Of a stretch of DNA of 64,000 bases, positions 44,776 through 56,259 are shown piece after piece. Source of the stretch: Poa pratensis (Eukaryota; Streptophyta; Magnoliopsida; Poales; Poaceae); NCBI GenBank assembly GCA_947311845.1, contig CAMZMU010000107.1:21012359-21076358 (forward strand). Direction: 5' to 3'. The translations under genes and the position numbers were made by a program. The notes under the pieces are model-generated. The model was not told the origin of the DNA. It saw only the letters and a program-made list of their open reading frames with translations, and made no database searches. Position 1 is the first letter of the stretch. Every line of letters starts with the position of its first letter.

Positions 44776-47700
44776 TAGAATGTGGCACCCCGATCCAGAT
44801 GATCGAGCTACCCCATATACCAGTCCCAGAAACACTGTATATATGACCACTTGATAAACAAAGACATAACCAAATACATATATGGCTCCGAGTTCGGATC
44901 GATACAAGATTACAACACGGGGTGAGGCTCCAGCGATCGCGCAACATGCGCACACAACAGTATGTACATTATTTATCTAACAACGAGCCTCTATTAGAGA
45001 TGGCAGCGGGTACGTAGGTAGTAGCGTGGTAACGGCGGGCCTTAATCCACAGGGTTCTACCTGGGGTACTGATTCTAGTTCTCGTACAGCGGGCACTCGG
45101 CGACGGGAGCAGCGGGGTCTGGCCACATGAAAAGACAGTGAGTACATTGAATGCACTCGTAAGACATTAGCCCAAAATCAAATAAGGTCTACCTATATGG
45201 CATGGCATAAGTTCCGAAAGTAGCATGGCATAAGTTTGGGTATATAAGTGCTGAGTCCAAACTTAACGGATGGACATAACTTACTTACTTACCTTGGTAG
45301 GGACGTTTCGTGTTTCTAAAGTGAGATCTTGTTTCTCACTCAACAACTCATAACCACAACTAGGCTTCCAAGCCTCTAGCCAACTCTGGCTTTAATCTAG
45401 GGTCCCAAGCCCCTAGCCAACTCTGGCTATGCTCTCGAGCCTCTAGCCAACTCTGGCTAGGCTCTCAAGTCTCCGCATGATCGTTGGGTTTCATGTTAAT
45501 TAATTCTCCATTTTCGACCGGACTAACTCATAGCGTGACTTGACCCAAACATCGTCCCATAACCTAGGGACAAGGCTAGATTCTAGATTTACACTCTCGA
45601 GAGGTCGCAACTTTTATCCACACGTTGAAGCCTAGGCTTGTACCGCCGGTACCGAAGTACTAGAACCGATCACGGCGAACAGTACAAACCCACACTTCCA
45701 CAACCGGTTACTCTACCCAGAAAATCCATGTGTAGCCACCGACACGTCCTAGGGACCAAGTCTTATGACGAAGTGAATCCAGCACGCCCCCAACAGATGA
45801 ACGACGCCTAGCTCCGGAACCTTCGCAAGACTAGCCCCGACCACAAAGGTAACCGACTAGACTTGCCAAGAGGGTGGCGTCAAAGGAGGCTTGATAGAAT
45901 ACTCGGCCATGGTCCGCCCATATGAACGACGCATGGTTGTGCTGGTTGTGTTTGGTGAGTGGCACTGTGTGACACAATCCAGTCGAGGGAGGTGATTATC
46001 TTTTTAGTCAATTTTAATTCCTGCCACCAACATGAGCCAAGCAACAAATGACCTTCACATAATAATCCAAGCAGTAATAAGATAGTATTGACCGGGCGAC
46101 TATGGCGCCACCACAAATCAATGTCCAAAAGATAGCACAGTTGGTTAGCGTCAACCGGACGACTGTGGCGGAGATACCTCCGACCAGCGCCATCTCGTTT
46201 GACTACAAAGTTGGCACAGTGGGTTAGCGTCAATCGGACGACTGTGGCGGAGATACCTCCGACCAGCGCCATCTCGTTTGACTACAAAAATTAGCACAGT
46301 TGCATCGTTCCTCCATTCTTTCGACTGTGGCGGTTCCCCAGTCCATCGTCTTGAGAATGGGGAGTGATGCGCAATATATTGAAGCTACACAGATATATAG
46401 TAATGCGACAATTTTCAATGCAACATGGCATGTGAGATGCAATAGCAACCAACTTAAGCAATCAAGAAATTTCTAAAGTTCGACCAAGCTTGAGATCGGG
46501 TTAATGGCTTGCCTTCATAAGTGGGGTATGGTTCGGGATCGACTTCAACTTCGTTGGGGAAGTTTAAATCTAACAAAGGAAATAAAAATGCATAAAAAAC
46601 CCCTCCTAAGCCATTGAATAAATGACCAAGCAAATAAATTCCAAAAAAATTCATTCTGGTGCCAATGGACAGAGATTTTCAAAACAAAGCTGTCAAAAAA
46701 AGATTCATATTTTTCTGATTATTTTTGAGGGAGATATGGCCTTCCAAAGATAGCCCTAAAATCTGCCTTTTCAAAAAACAGAAACAAAATAAAAGAAAAC
46801 GTTTCGAAAAAGTTTAAAATACTGACGGCCGGGACCCACTGTTCAGTGGCTGATGGGCCAAACCGGTACGCGCGGAAAGAAAAAAGAAGAAGGGGACGGG
46901 GTCTTCTTCGCCGATGAGCTCACCGTGCTCGGTCGCGGCGTGGGGAAGGGGAGCAGGGCGAGGGCGGCTGCAGCTCCGGGGTGCCCGTGGAGGCTACCGG
47001 AGGAGGGGGTGATGAATTGGTGGCAGAGGGGCTCTGGAGAGGGAAATCGACCGGCGGCCGAGCGGCGGGGACGTGCTCGTCGCTGACACTCTGGTGCTCT
47101 CTAGGAGTTGATACTGGAGGGGGAGGGAACTGAGGGATAGAGGGAGGTGGTGCGGGGCTTGAAGGCAGCCGGGGGCTCCTTATATAGCGAATCGAGGGGG
47201 TGGCCGCCACGGGGGGGCACGACGAGGTGGCGGTGAGGTGTCCCGGAGCTGTAGCGGAGCGGCGAGCTTCGCGTCGATGGTGTAGAAGCGGCACGTCGCC
47301 GAGCGGACGTCGCCCTAGCTGGACGACGGAAAATCCGCGGCTGCGGATGGGCTCGGACGGCGGCGTCGGTCTCTGGCAAGGGGGTCCCGCGGCGGTCCTG
47401 TGCGCGCGGCGCGTCGGCTAGCGGACGGCGGCGCACAGGAGGAGATGGGAAGGCGACGCGTGGCGGCTGGGGTCGAGGGAGAGGTGGGGAAGCAAGGGGG
47501 GCACGAGGGGAAGCAGCGGGGAGGGCCAACGGCGACAACCAGGGACTGGAGGCGCCGCCGGGCATGACTATGCCCGCGGTGGCCATGGTCCTGGCCATGC
47601 CGACATCGGCATCACCAAGCTTCTCTCAGACTTGGGCTCAAAAAGCAAAATTGTTCGCGCTCGTTGGTGCCAAAACGAAAATCCTACAACTTTGCAGTTG

Positions 47701-48306
47701 TGCGGTTTTGCTGGTTTGCAACTTGGGCTATACAAAAATTTCATTGAACACTTCTGGTCAAAAAGAGAAAACAGGTTTTGGGGCTTTAAATCGAATGGGA
47801 TCTGGGCCAAAAATTTCCCTGAGATAGGTACTGGTCATGAGCACCTAGTTTGGGGGTTTTCATGAGAAAGAGAAATGACTTAATAGGTTTTCAAAATAAT
47901 TGGAGTTTTGGGCAGAGACTTAAATAGGGAAATATCAAATAATTTCTTAACAAGGTATCAAATATTTTTGCATATTTGACTTATCCACTTTCTAGGGATC
48001 ACTCTTGAATTTTTGGAGAATTTTTTAAGAAACCTTTAACATACTTCCTTTGCAAAGCTAGAATAAAAAGATTTTGATTTATAAGAAAAAAAACATTGAG
48101 AAAATGTTTTTGGGTAAAAGGGGCAAGCAACAAGTGTACCAAGTGGGAGAGGACCCAAAACACAAGACCCCAGGCTTGGACAAGGTTTTGTAAAAGATTG
48201 TAAATTGAAAAGGTCGTTAAACCAAGGAAAATTAAATCCAAAGTCGATAGCAATATTTTTTTAAAAGGAATTTTTGGAAGCCCAAATTTCAGGATGTTAC
48301 ATAGAA
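44776..48306 (-). mobile_element. Probable solo LTR, 3.5 kb, with TAGAA target duplication
   Basis: 44781-48301 starts TGTGGCACC and ends GGATGTTACA, so on the minus strand it runs TGTAACATCC...GGTGCCACA, the usual form of several Triticeae gypsy LTRs. Identical TAGAA copies flank it at 44776-44780 and 48302-48306. A minus-strand TATATAAGG box lies near 47181 with a GC-rich leader following, consistent with U3-R-U5. No internal domain or second LTR is present, as expected after LTR-LTR recombination. Internal features: three copies of CTAGCCAACTCTGGCT at about 45370-45470, and a 79-bp tandem duplication at about 46145-46300. Confidence 0.75.
46145..46302. repeat. 79-bp tandem duplication inside the solo LTR
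   Basis: TTAGCGTCAA at 46145 recurs at 46224, followed by CGGACGACTGTGGCGGAGAT in both copies. The two copies differ at a few bases. Confidence 0.85.
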
Positions 48307-49120
48307 GTAGGTTCAACTCTGCTTTCGTGTTTGCCGACATGCAGAATGGCGTCATGCCGTTGAGGACCTGCTTGCCGACGAGCCCGGGCCGCGTCGGTTG
48401 GACGGCGGTGCTAGATCTCTTCCTGGCGGTGCTCCGGTGGTCGAAGCTGCATACAGAAGGTAGAGACGCCACATCCTCCTTCTTCTCTAATAAGCTCAAA
48501 GGCGGACTTCCGGTTCTGGAGGTCGACTTTGTCCATTCTGCAGTGGATGGGGTGCAACTGCTGCTTCTTTCTCTGGCCGACCGTGGAGGCGAGGAGCGGA
48601 AGAAGAACCATTGGTCTTCCCCAACTGTTGTAAGATGGTTCGTGTTCGTGCTGCAGCTCACAGTACCACACGTGGTGGCCTTGCTTGTCACCGTGATCCA
48701 TGGCCAAGATGGTGGCCTTTCTTCAACCTCCATGACAGAGGCCTGCCGAATCCTGCGCCAGAGATCGGCAACTCGAGATAGCCAAGTGGTTCGTCCCCGG
48801 ATATTTCGAGTCAGCCGGCGGCATCGGTTCATCGCCGGAGGAGAGCATCCGAGCGTATCCCTCTCTGATCTCTGTGCTTCACGCACCTGGAGGTCGACGG
48901 CGATCGGTGGTGGTGAAGCCCTAGGACTTGATTGCTTTTTATCTTTTAGTTCTAGGGTGTTTTCTGTAAAAGCACATGCCTTATCTTCAAATATTAGGTT
49001 CTTTGCGAGTGTTGTAAAAGGCCTATGAGCAAAATTGTACCCGCCACGTGTTCCAATATAATGCAGCTCCGAGGTCTTCTAGACCCCACCTCTTGTACAA
49101 AGAAAAAAATACATCAGTTG
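48307..49120 (+). other. Unassigned frame, possible 3' end of a LINE interrupted by the solo LTR
   Basis: An open frame extends to 49028 on the plus strand, with an overlapping one on the minus strand, and no domain is recognised. The terminal part (TTCTAGGGTGTTTTCTGTAA, then an A-rich AAAGAAAAAA near 49100) resembles 3' ends of Triticeae LINEs. The upstream part would then lie left of 44776. Weak evidence. Confidence 0.25.
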
Positions 49121-50560
49121 GATAAGAAGTTTGCAAACAAGATCCTGAAAGATTAGAAATTATAACACGGTCCTAAAAGTTATCTCTGAGAACTCTAGGA
49201 CAAATAAGAAAAGCGATCAGACTCCTTCAGCTCCTTCACCACCGCAGCAACCAGGATTCCACCGCCAGTCGTCCTTCTTCTCACCGGCGACAGAACCACT
49301 TGGGAGAGGAAGAGCGATGTACGCCACCGGAAATGTCTCAAGGGCCTTCGTCTTGGAGGTTGAATTGATGCCGCCATCGACATCTGAAGCGGCTACCTTC
49401 TCGGTCAAATATCATGGTGGCCGTTAGTAGTAAGCTCCAACTTGCAGCAAATACTCCCCATGGAGCTCCAAACCTGGCCACTTCTCTCCACCTTCTGCCA
49501 CCGCGACGATTGAGATCGAGAGAAGGGCATCGGGACCCCAAGCTCTACCACAGCAGCCCCAAAACCAAGGGGTCTTTGAGCTTATTGACCAAGTTGTCAG
49601 ACCAACCACTGATCAGCTAATCTGGCTTCAACCACCGGTGCACCGCGAGGAAGAGGAAGAAGTCCAACCATCTCCGGAGAAACCCTAATCCCACTATATA
49701 CACTAGTGGGGCCGACACCTCGCTTTAGCCACCTCCGGACAGCATCGCCGTTGGGAAAGGCCTTCGTTCACTCGGGGGCGGTGGAGAGGGCTCTAAACTA
49801 CGGAAGCGAGGAGAGATATGAGAGGCCCTTTAGTATAAACAAGTGTCGTTTGGATGATAATTTGAAGCATATGTTTACACGCAACGTCCATCATCTAACG
49901 TACCCCAGGGGCTCCATTTTAGTTAAACGGGCGTAACCATGATAGTCTGTCAAATCCGGCCATCAGAAGCTTACGAAGCCATGTTGTCCTATTCGTATTT
50001 TTTTTAGAGGGTCCTATATACTAGAATCTTCTCAGATCCGGAACGCCGTATATGGAATCATCAGCACAGTAAAACACCCTTCATTTGAACATGCCCCTAT
50101 TTCCGTCGAGTCCTTTATTTGGCCAAGCTAGCTAGCTTGTCTGCCTATTGTCGAGTGACCTGACCCGACCTGCACTCAGCCTGCGCTACTCCGCTCTGGC
50201 GCGGCTCAACGACATCGGCGGGCTGCAGCACGACTGACCGGCGCAGCGCGGCGCGGCACGTACGCAGCGTACGTGTCGGCGGTCGCGCGCTCTCCGGCGC
50301 GGCGCCCGTGTTGGGGGTGGCTCCGGCCTAGGGGCCCCCTCGACCGTCCTGGCCGGCCGGTTCAACTAACGCGACAAACTAGTCCACGGCCGGGCGCGCG
50401 CGTCGCTTTGGATCGCGCGGGCCATCGCTTCCTTCCCCGAGCTAGCGAGAGTAAACACGGAGTTGGTGGGAGCACATAGATGAGATAGCGAGAGAGAAAG
50501 GCCGGACCTTATCAGCAGCCAGCGCCATCCCATCCCTCGTCGTCCCCCCTCCTCGCCCTG
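49121..50560. other. Intergenic DNA and AHL upstream region
   Basis: Scattered short frames without domains at 49.2-49.9 kb. GC-rich sequence from about 50170 onward is likely the promoter side of the AHL gene. No TATA box was fixed with confidence. Confidence 0.45.
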
Positions 50561-50799
50561 CCTGCCTTTAATTCGCCGCTCCCTCCCTCACCGCCACGTT
50601 CAGCCTCTTCTTCTACCTCCATCCCGCGCCTCTCCTCTTGCTACTAGCTCGGTTCCACGGGTGGAGGTTTCGGTTCATCGATCTTTGCCGGTCGATCGAG
50701 CAGATTTGCTCACAAGCAGAGCGGCGGCGTCGCGCATCGCTTGCTTGCTTGTGCCGAAAGCGTAGCGCCGTCGTCGTCGAGGGGAAGCTTGTGCTGGAG

Positions 50800-51023
50800 G
50801 TAAGGAACATGAGCTATCTAGCTATAGCGAGCTTTACCGGATAGCGTGCATCATTGCTACTCTACTTGCTAGCTAGAGTACTATAGATAAGTCGTCAACT
50901 TGACGACGACGCCGCCAGGGTAGAGAAAGAAAAGCTCGCTGGGAAGAAGATCTCTTTCCAATTTTGCTATAAGGCATGCAAATCGAGCTGCTTTAAAAGA
51001 GGCAACAGATCGGGTGTGTGCAG
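50800..51023 (+). other. Putative 5' UTR intron of the AHL gene
   Basis: GTGCTGGAG followed by GTAAGG at 50800 is a strong donor, and TGTGTGCAG ending at 51023 is a strong acceptor, 121 bp upstream of the ATG. A leader intron is inferred only from these signals. Confidence 0.5.
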
Positions 51024-51144
51024 GTCCAGCCGCTGGAGTGGAGCTAGCTAGCTCTGGAGAGAAGAAGCTGACGAGGAGGAGGGTTTTCTACCGACGGAGA
51101 AGCTGGCGGCCGGCAAGTGGTGGGAGCGGCCAGATGAAGCCGCC

Positions 51145-52110
51145 ATGCCCGGGATGGACCCTGGCGGGGGCAGTCCTGGCGCCGGCGGCTCCCGCTACTT
51201 CCACCACCTGCTCCGCCCGCAGCAGCAGCAGCCCTCGCCGCTCTCGCCCACCTCCCACGTCAAAATGGAGCACGCCAAGATGTCTTCGCCCGACAAGACC
51301 CCCGTCGGCGAGGCGGGAGACGCGGGAGGTAGCGGCGACCAGCCGTCGTCGTCGGCCATGGTCCAGGCCGAAGGCGGCAGCGGGGGAGGAGGCAGCGGCG
51401 GCTCGGGCGGGCCAACGCGCCGCCCGCGCGGCCGGCCAGCGGGGTCCAAGAACAAGCCGAAGCCGCCCATCATCGTGACGCGCGACAGCCCCAACGCGTT
51501 GCACTCACACGTGCTCGAGGTCTCCGCGGGCGCCGACATCGTCGACTGCGTGTCCGAGTACGCGCGCCGCCGGGGTCGCGGCGTCTGCGTGCTGAGCGGC
51601 GGGGGCGCCGTCGTCAACGTGGCGCTCCGGCAGCCGGGCGCGTCGCCCCCGGGCAGCGTGGTGGCCACGCTGCGGGGCCGGTTCGAGATCCTGTCCCTAA
51701 CCGGGACGGTGCTGCCGCCGCCCGCGCCCCCGGGCGCTAGCGGCCTCACCGTGTTCCTCTCCGGCGGGCAGGGCCAGGTGATCGGTGGGAGCGTGGTGGG
51801 AGCTCTGGTCGCCGCGGGGCCCGTCGTCCTGATGGCAGCTTCCTTCTCTAACGCCGTGTACGAGCGCCTCCCGCTTGAAGGGGAGGAGGAGGAGGTTGCC
51901 GCACCTCCTGCTGAAGCCGAAGCGCAAGATCAGATGGCGCAGTCGGCTGGGCCACAAGGGCAGCAGCCAGCGGCATCGCAGTCCTCTGGTGTGACCGGAG
52001 GCGATGCTGGCATGTCGCTGTACAACCTTACCGGCGGGAATGTAGGGAACTACCAGCTTCCCGGAGACAACTTTGGAGCCTGGGGTGGCGGAGTTCGGCC
52101 ACCGTTCTGA
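51145..52110 (+). CDS. AHL: AT-hook motif nuclear-localized protein (AHL), one AT-hook plus PPC domain
   Basis: Nuclear DNA-binding protein of 321 residues. AHL proteins bind the minor groove of AT-rich DNA, form homo- and hetero-trimers through the PPC/DUF296 domain, and regulate growth, floral organ and inflorescence development. Visible: a Gly/Ser/Gln-rich N terminus (1-90), an AT-hook RPRGRP at 93-98 followed by GSKNKPKPP (type I), and a PPC domain at about 119-244 beginning ALHSHVLEV with the GRFEIL core at 178-183. The C-terminal tail is acidic then Gly-rich, ending GVRPPF. The coding region has no intron, as usual for clade A AHLs. MPGMDPGG offers Met1 or Met4; the first (51145) is chosen because a grass homologue I remember begins similarly. 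The frame is intact. It resembles rice and maize AHLs acting in inflorescence and spikelet development, but the exact orthologue cannot be fixed by eye. Confidence 0.95.
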   Translation: MPGMDPGGGSPGAGGSRYFHHLLRPQQQQPSPLSPTSHVKMEHAKMSSPDKTPVGEAGDAGGSGDQPSSSAMVQAEGGSGGGGSGGSGGPTRRPRGRPAGSKNKPKPPIIVTRDSPNALHSHVLEVSAGADIVDCVSEYARRRGRGVCVLSGGGAVVNVALRQPGASPPGSVVATLRGRFEILSLTGTVLPPPAPPGASGLTVFLSGGQGQVIGGSVVGALVAAGPVVLMAASFSNAVYERLPLEGEEEEVAAPPAEAEAQDQMAQSAGPQGQQPAASQSSGVTGGDAGMSLYNLTGGNVGNYQLPGDNFGAWGGGVRPPF

Positions 52111-54115
52111 TCCATCTCTTGCAGTGCAATCCGCAGTTCCACACACACGATGAAGACTTTACAAGAGTTTCAAATGGCGGACAAGCTGATCTTGCCACAA
52201 TTACAACATATGCATGCTGGATTATTCATTGGATTGACCTTGTGATCAGCTTGGTATTGATTCTATATACACGTATGCACCCTGCATGCATGCGTCGCAA
52301 AGATTGTATGGTGTACATGAGGAAGATCTATTGGAGGTCATGAGATATACTATGTTCAGGGACGAAGCTGATTGTTTAAGGGACATGAAGCAAGTTGGAG
52401 ATGGATTAATTCATGCAAGATCAAATTGGGCAATAACATAAAGGTCAGTGAGATCCAATGTTTTTGTTTTTCTGGCAACAGCGAGTGTTTTCTTTTTTCT
52501 TCTTCTTCCTTTTCATTTGTAATGTTCTATTCTATTCTGGCTGTATCATGCTGTAGAATGATGTTTCTTGAACGAAGCTTTTGCTTCCCTTTCCTTCCAT
52601 GGATGTACCTGTGCAATGCAACACCGATCGAAAATCGTGCATGGCCACTTTTAATCACATTCCTTGGTATTGCATACTCCCTCTACAGTCTACTCCCTTT
52701 TACTGTCAATTCTTGACTTGATGGTGTTCCCAAAATGATAAGCCCTAGCTGGTTCTAAAGCATGCATGTGTTTAGAACAGTGTGCTTTGCATTAAGAAAT
52801 CGATTAAGCAGCTAGGCTGTCTCGGTCCATGAATTAGCTCTCCTCCCTATGAAGAGCCACATGATGGTGGTGGTACTCCCTACTTAATTAGCTTTGGCTG
52901 CATGGTCTCCCTCTAGCTCAGGTATTGACAAACACTAGTACACCAAAAGCCTTCTGCCCCTCTATCTCTATTTGCTTCAGTTGCAGTCTCTTGATGGCTC
53001 TGGAGCTAGCTGCTGTGTAATTTTGGCATCGCATTGCTTTGAATCGTCTCCGTGTAGCTAGTACACAAATGGGAGTGGCAGTGAGTCAGTGAAGCTACAT
53101 ACTGTGTCGATGATTTACTCATTTATTGAGCCTGCAGTGGAGAGGGTAAACGGCAGAGCAGAAGATGCCGAAGCCCAAAATTCACACGGCGAGATTCTCA
53201 CCTTGTGCCTTTTGTACTGCGTCTTTGCGATTCTCCCAAGTACAATTTCTGGTACAGGGGCTCTGCTGCTTTCAGTCTTCAGACCCTTAAATGGGGAAAA
53301 AAAAGAGGAGGAGAGGAGGAAGCTTTCGCTTTCGCATAATTCGTGGGAAGGGAAGGGAAGGGCGTTATTGGCTTTGGAACTTGCTCAGAGCTTTTGCGAC
53401 TTTTGTCCTTGAAGACGGAGATGCCAAGCCATCGCCTGTTCACCTTCTCTGGTCAAGTCAAGCATCTCTCTCTCTCTCATACTGCTGTATCATGCCCACT
53501 TGTCCGGTACAGTACTGTCGCTGCATTCAAAACGAGGCGGTGCCAGCATTCTATATATGGGGGCAGTGCGAGTAAATCAGAAACAATTGTCGAGGTCTGG
53601 TTGAACATACTGTATATACTAGACAAAAACAAAAGCGTTGAAAATGAAGTTGGCTTGGTGATCTACCCTTTTTTTTAGAAAACTTGCCGTATCATTGATC
53701 GATCACATGCTACAGAAGGAAGTGTGTAGTAGCACTTGGCTACACGGACTATGTCCAGGGCTCCTTGTTATTCTAGGTTTTTTTACAGGAATTTAGAGAA
53801 TTTCAATCCTAAAGAATGTTTTTTATTAAGGTCCTTTGAATTGTCTATAGGATAGGGGGTTACGAAATTCTTACGGAATCCATTCATGTCCACCATTCTG
53901 CAACTTGAGCACAAAACTCATTTTTTTTCCGAAGTCTAATCATACGCAAGCTTATCTCTCTATTTCTGTGTTTTTTCCATTCTACATTTTCACAATCCTA
54001 TAAATCGCCCAAAGCCCTCAAAATGCTGCAACAAAATGAGACCCTCATCTTTTTCAACATTGGTTGCGTGCGACAAAATTGCTTACTATACTTTCTCTAG
54101 TCTAAGAATAAAACT
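52111..54115. other. AHL 3' UTR and intergenic DNA
   Basis: The first several hundred bases are probably 3' UTR. The rest is AT-rich with no recognised gene. A 107-codon frame at 53089-53412 lacks any domain. Confidence 0.5.
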
Positions 54116-55047
54116 AGACATGAAATATCGACATAGGGTTTTGCTCTGCTTTATATTATAAAACCATTCGACCGAACGATACAAGGCGTTGACATGAACC
54201 TCATAAATCCTGATCGAAGAAGACACGATACAACAAATTCAACACCTAACAAGAAATGCAAGTAAACTGAGGCAACCCGAACAAGCAGCCGTGACCAAAA
54301 TTCAACAACTAACAAGCACTTATAATTCAACAACTAACAAGCACCACAAGCGCATAGGAGGCAACCTGAACTCGCCAACACGCCGCCACGACCGAGCTCA
54401 CCCACACCCATCTACAAGCGTCGATGCGGCTGCATTTGCCCAAGACTGAAGGTGATTTTCAGCAGCGGCGGGCAGGGAAGCCAAAGGAGGGGGCTCCCAA
54501 GAGAGCGACGACACCCATAGGCATTGTTACCGCCGGCATCAAGGCGTGAAGCTCTTGCTCCCTATCTCCCATACACCTAGTTAAAGGGATCCAAGACACC
54601 ATCGCCGCCAAATGCGGAGAAACCACAATGAACGGGAACTCTGGATCATTGAAGGACATCCGTCGAACACAACCGCCTTGCCAGGAACACCCGTGACTAC
54701 GCAAACCGCCATCTGCATGACAAAGAAGCACAACCAACGTCGTTGAAGCAATGCTCGCCGGAGGGCCAATTGCGCAACCTACCACCGGGTCGCCGCCCGG
54801 CATCCGAGGCCCAAGACCCTTGCACTACCTCCAGACAGAGGAGGGGAGGGGAGAGGAGCGGGAGGACCTCCCAGGGCTTTTCCCTTGTGCGGGGCTTACG
54901 AGCGGTAACAAAGGGGATGGGTGGCGACGGGTGATATGGGGGCGGCGGCTCTAGCGCCACCCGTGTCACCCAATGTGAATGACGCCGCCCCGGATTTTCC
55001 GGGTTCTTTTTAGCTTTCTCCTATCCAAACTCCAAAGACATGAAATA
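54116..55047 (-). mobile_element. Short non-LTR-like insertion with 12-bp direct repeats
   Basis: AGACATGAAATA occurs at 54116-54127 and 55036-55047, flanking 908 bp. On the minus strand the interior starts in a GC-rich block and ends TATAATATAAAGCAGAGCAAAACCC, a type of 3' end I associate with Triticeae LINE-related elements. No poly(A) is seen, and no ORF with RT or endonuclease. It may be a 5'-UTR plus 3'-end deletion derivative. Confidence 0.4.
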
Positions 55048-56259
55048 ACAATGTAACACAATTTGCTTTACAATAGCTCAATCAGAATCACACTGGACGC
55101 TTGACTTGAGCAACTGGTATGTGATGTTTAAACCGTACATTTTCTCGCTAGCGTTTTGTCGATTTAAGAATTTAGATACAAAGTCCATCTTCTTAAAATA
55201 TGCATATCTCGATCATTCGAGATGCGTGTTGGGAACTGCTGAAGCATATCTCCACTCTCACTGCAAGGATTTCTTTTTGTGTCCGCCGTGACCTAGCTAC
55301 TGTCTACGCCAAACCAACACCATCCTACTACTAGTATATGCTGCGCTGCGCACGAACGATACAAGGGGTCCCCGCGCCCACTCCCGGCCGAACGGACGAA
55401 AACGGAAACTAACCTTCGGCCGAACGCACGGCTAGCTCGAATCCAATCAATGTCCACGGACCACGGTATAGATGTAGGTGTCGCCCGCAGTCAGCCCCGG
55501 GCTCCGGCTGCGTCACCGGTTCGCCGGGGACTGGCCGGGATGGCGTGCGGCGCGGGAGGGCTCAAGATCAGTCAAGATCGTACGGCAGACAGGTGCTTAG
55601 ATTGAAGGGATTCGCCAAGCACAAGGCGCGAGAGAGGAGATGCTTGAACGAATTCAAGCTTACGCAAAAAAGTGTGAAGAAGAATGACATGTCTGTATTA
55701 GTTGAGTAGTTGGCATAGTCTGTGTGCAGAGAGCGCCCGAGAGGGATATTTGGTCGTTCTGTTTTGGAACTTGGTGCACAACTTGTTATGTGGACTTACG
55801 TTGTGTTGCTTCTGATATCTCAACTTGGGTGTACCCTATGATAGATACGCCTGTAAAACAACGGGGACGAAAGGCCCCTCTATTTCTGAACAATAGTACC
55901 CCATGAACCAAGAAATACCAGACATCCTGGAGACGCTTTCAGAATACATAGGTGTAACCGTTGCCCCAAGAACATCATACCATATGGAGCAAAACAGATA
56001 TAAGAATAATACGTGTTCATCAATAATAAACAGCAATATATTCGAGCTATATCAATGATAAATACCAATTAATCTCCGGAACACCCAATGCGAGTGGACC
56101 TAGGGACAACGGATAATATCGTGCTAATAAGCATCATAAGAAAACTACAGAAACAATCGGGAGTCGAGACAACCCACACCAGCAAGCTCAGAGTGCAGCC
56201 TTCAGCGTCGCTGACGGACCTTTGGAAGGGCTGGAGGTGGTCTCTTCTTCAAGAGATAG
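55048..56259. other. Intergenic DNA downstream of NTR
   Basis: GC-rich around 55370-55560 without a recognised gene, otherwise AT-rich. The part nearest 56259 should hold the NTR 3' UTR (minus strand). Confidence 0.5.

Noticed and set aside
47101..47598. 165-codon minus-strand Pro/Ala-rich frame
   Set aside because: It lies inside the solo LTR around its promoter and leader and is explained by GC composition.
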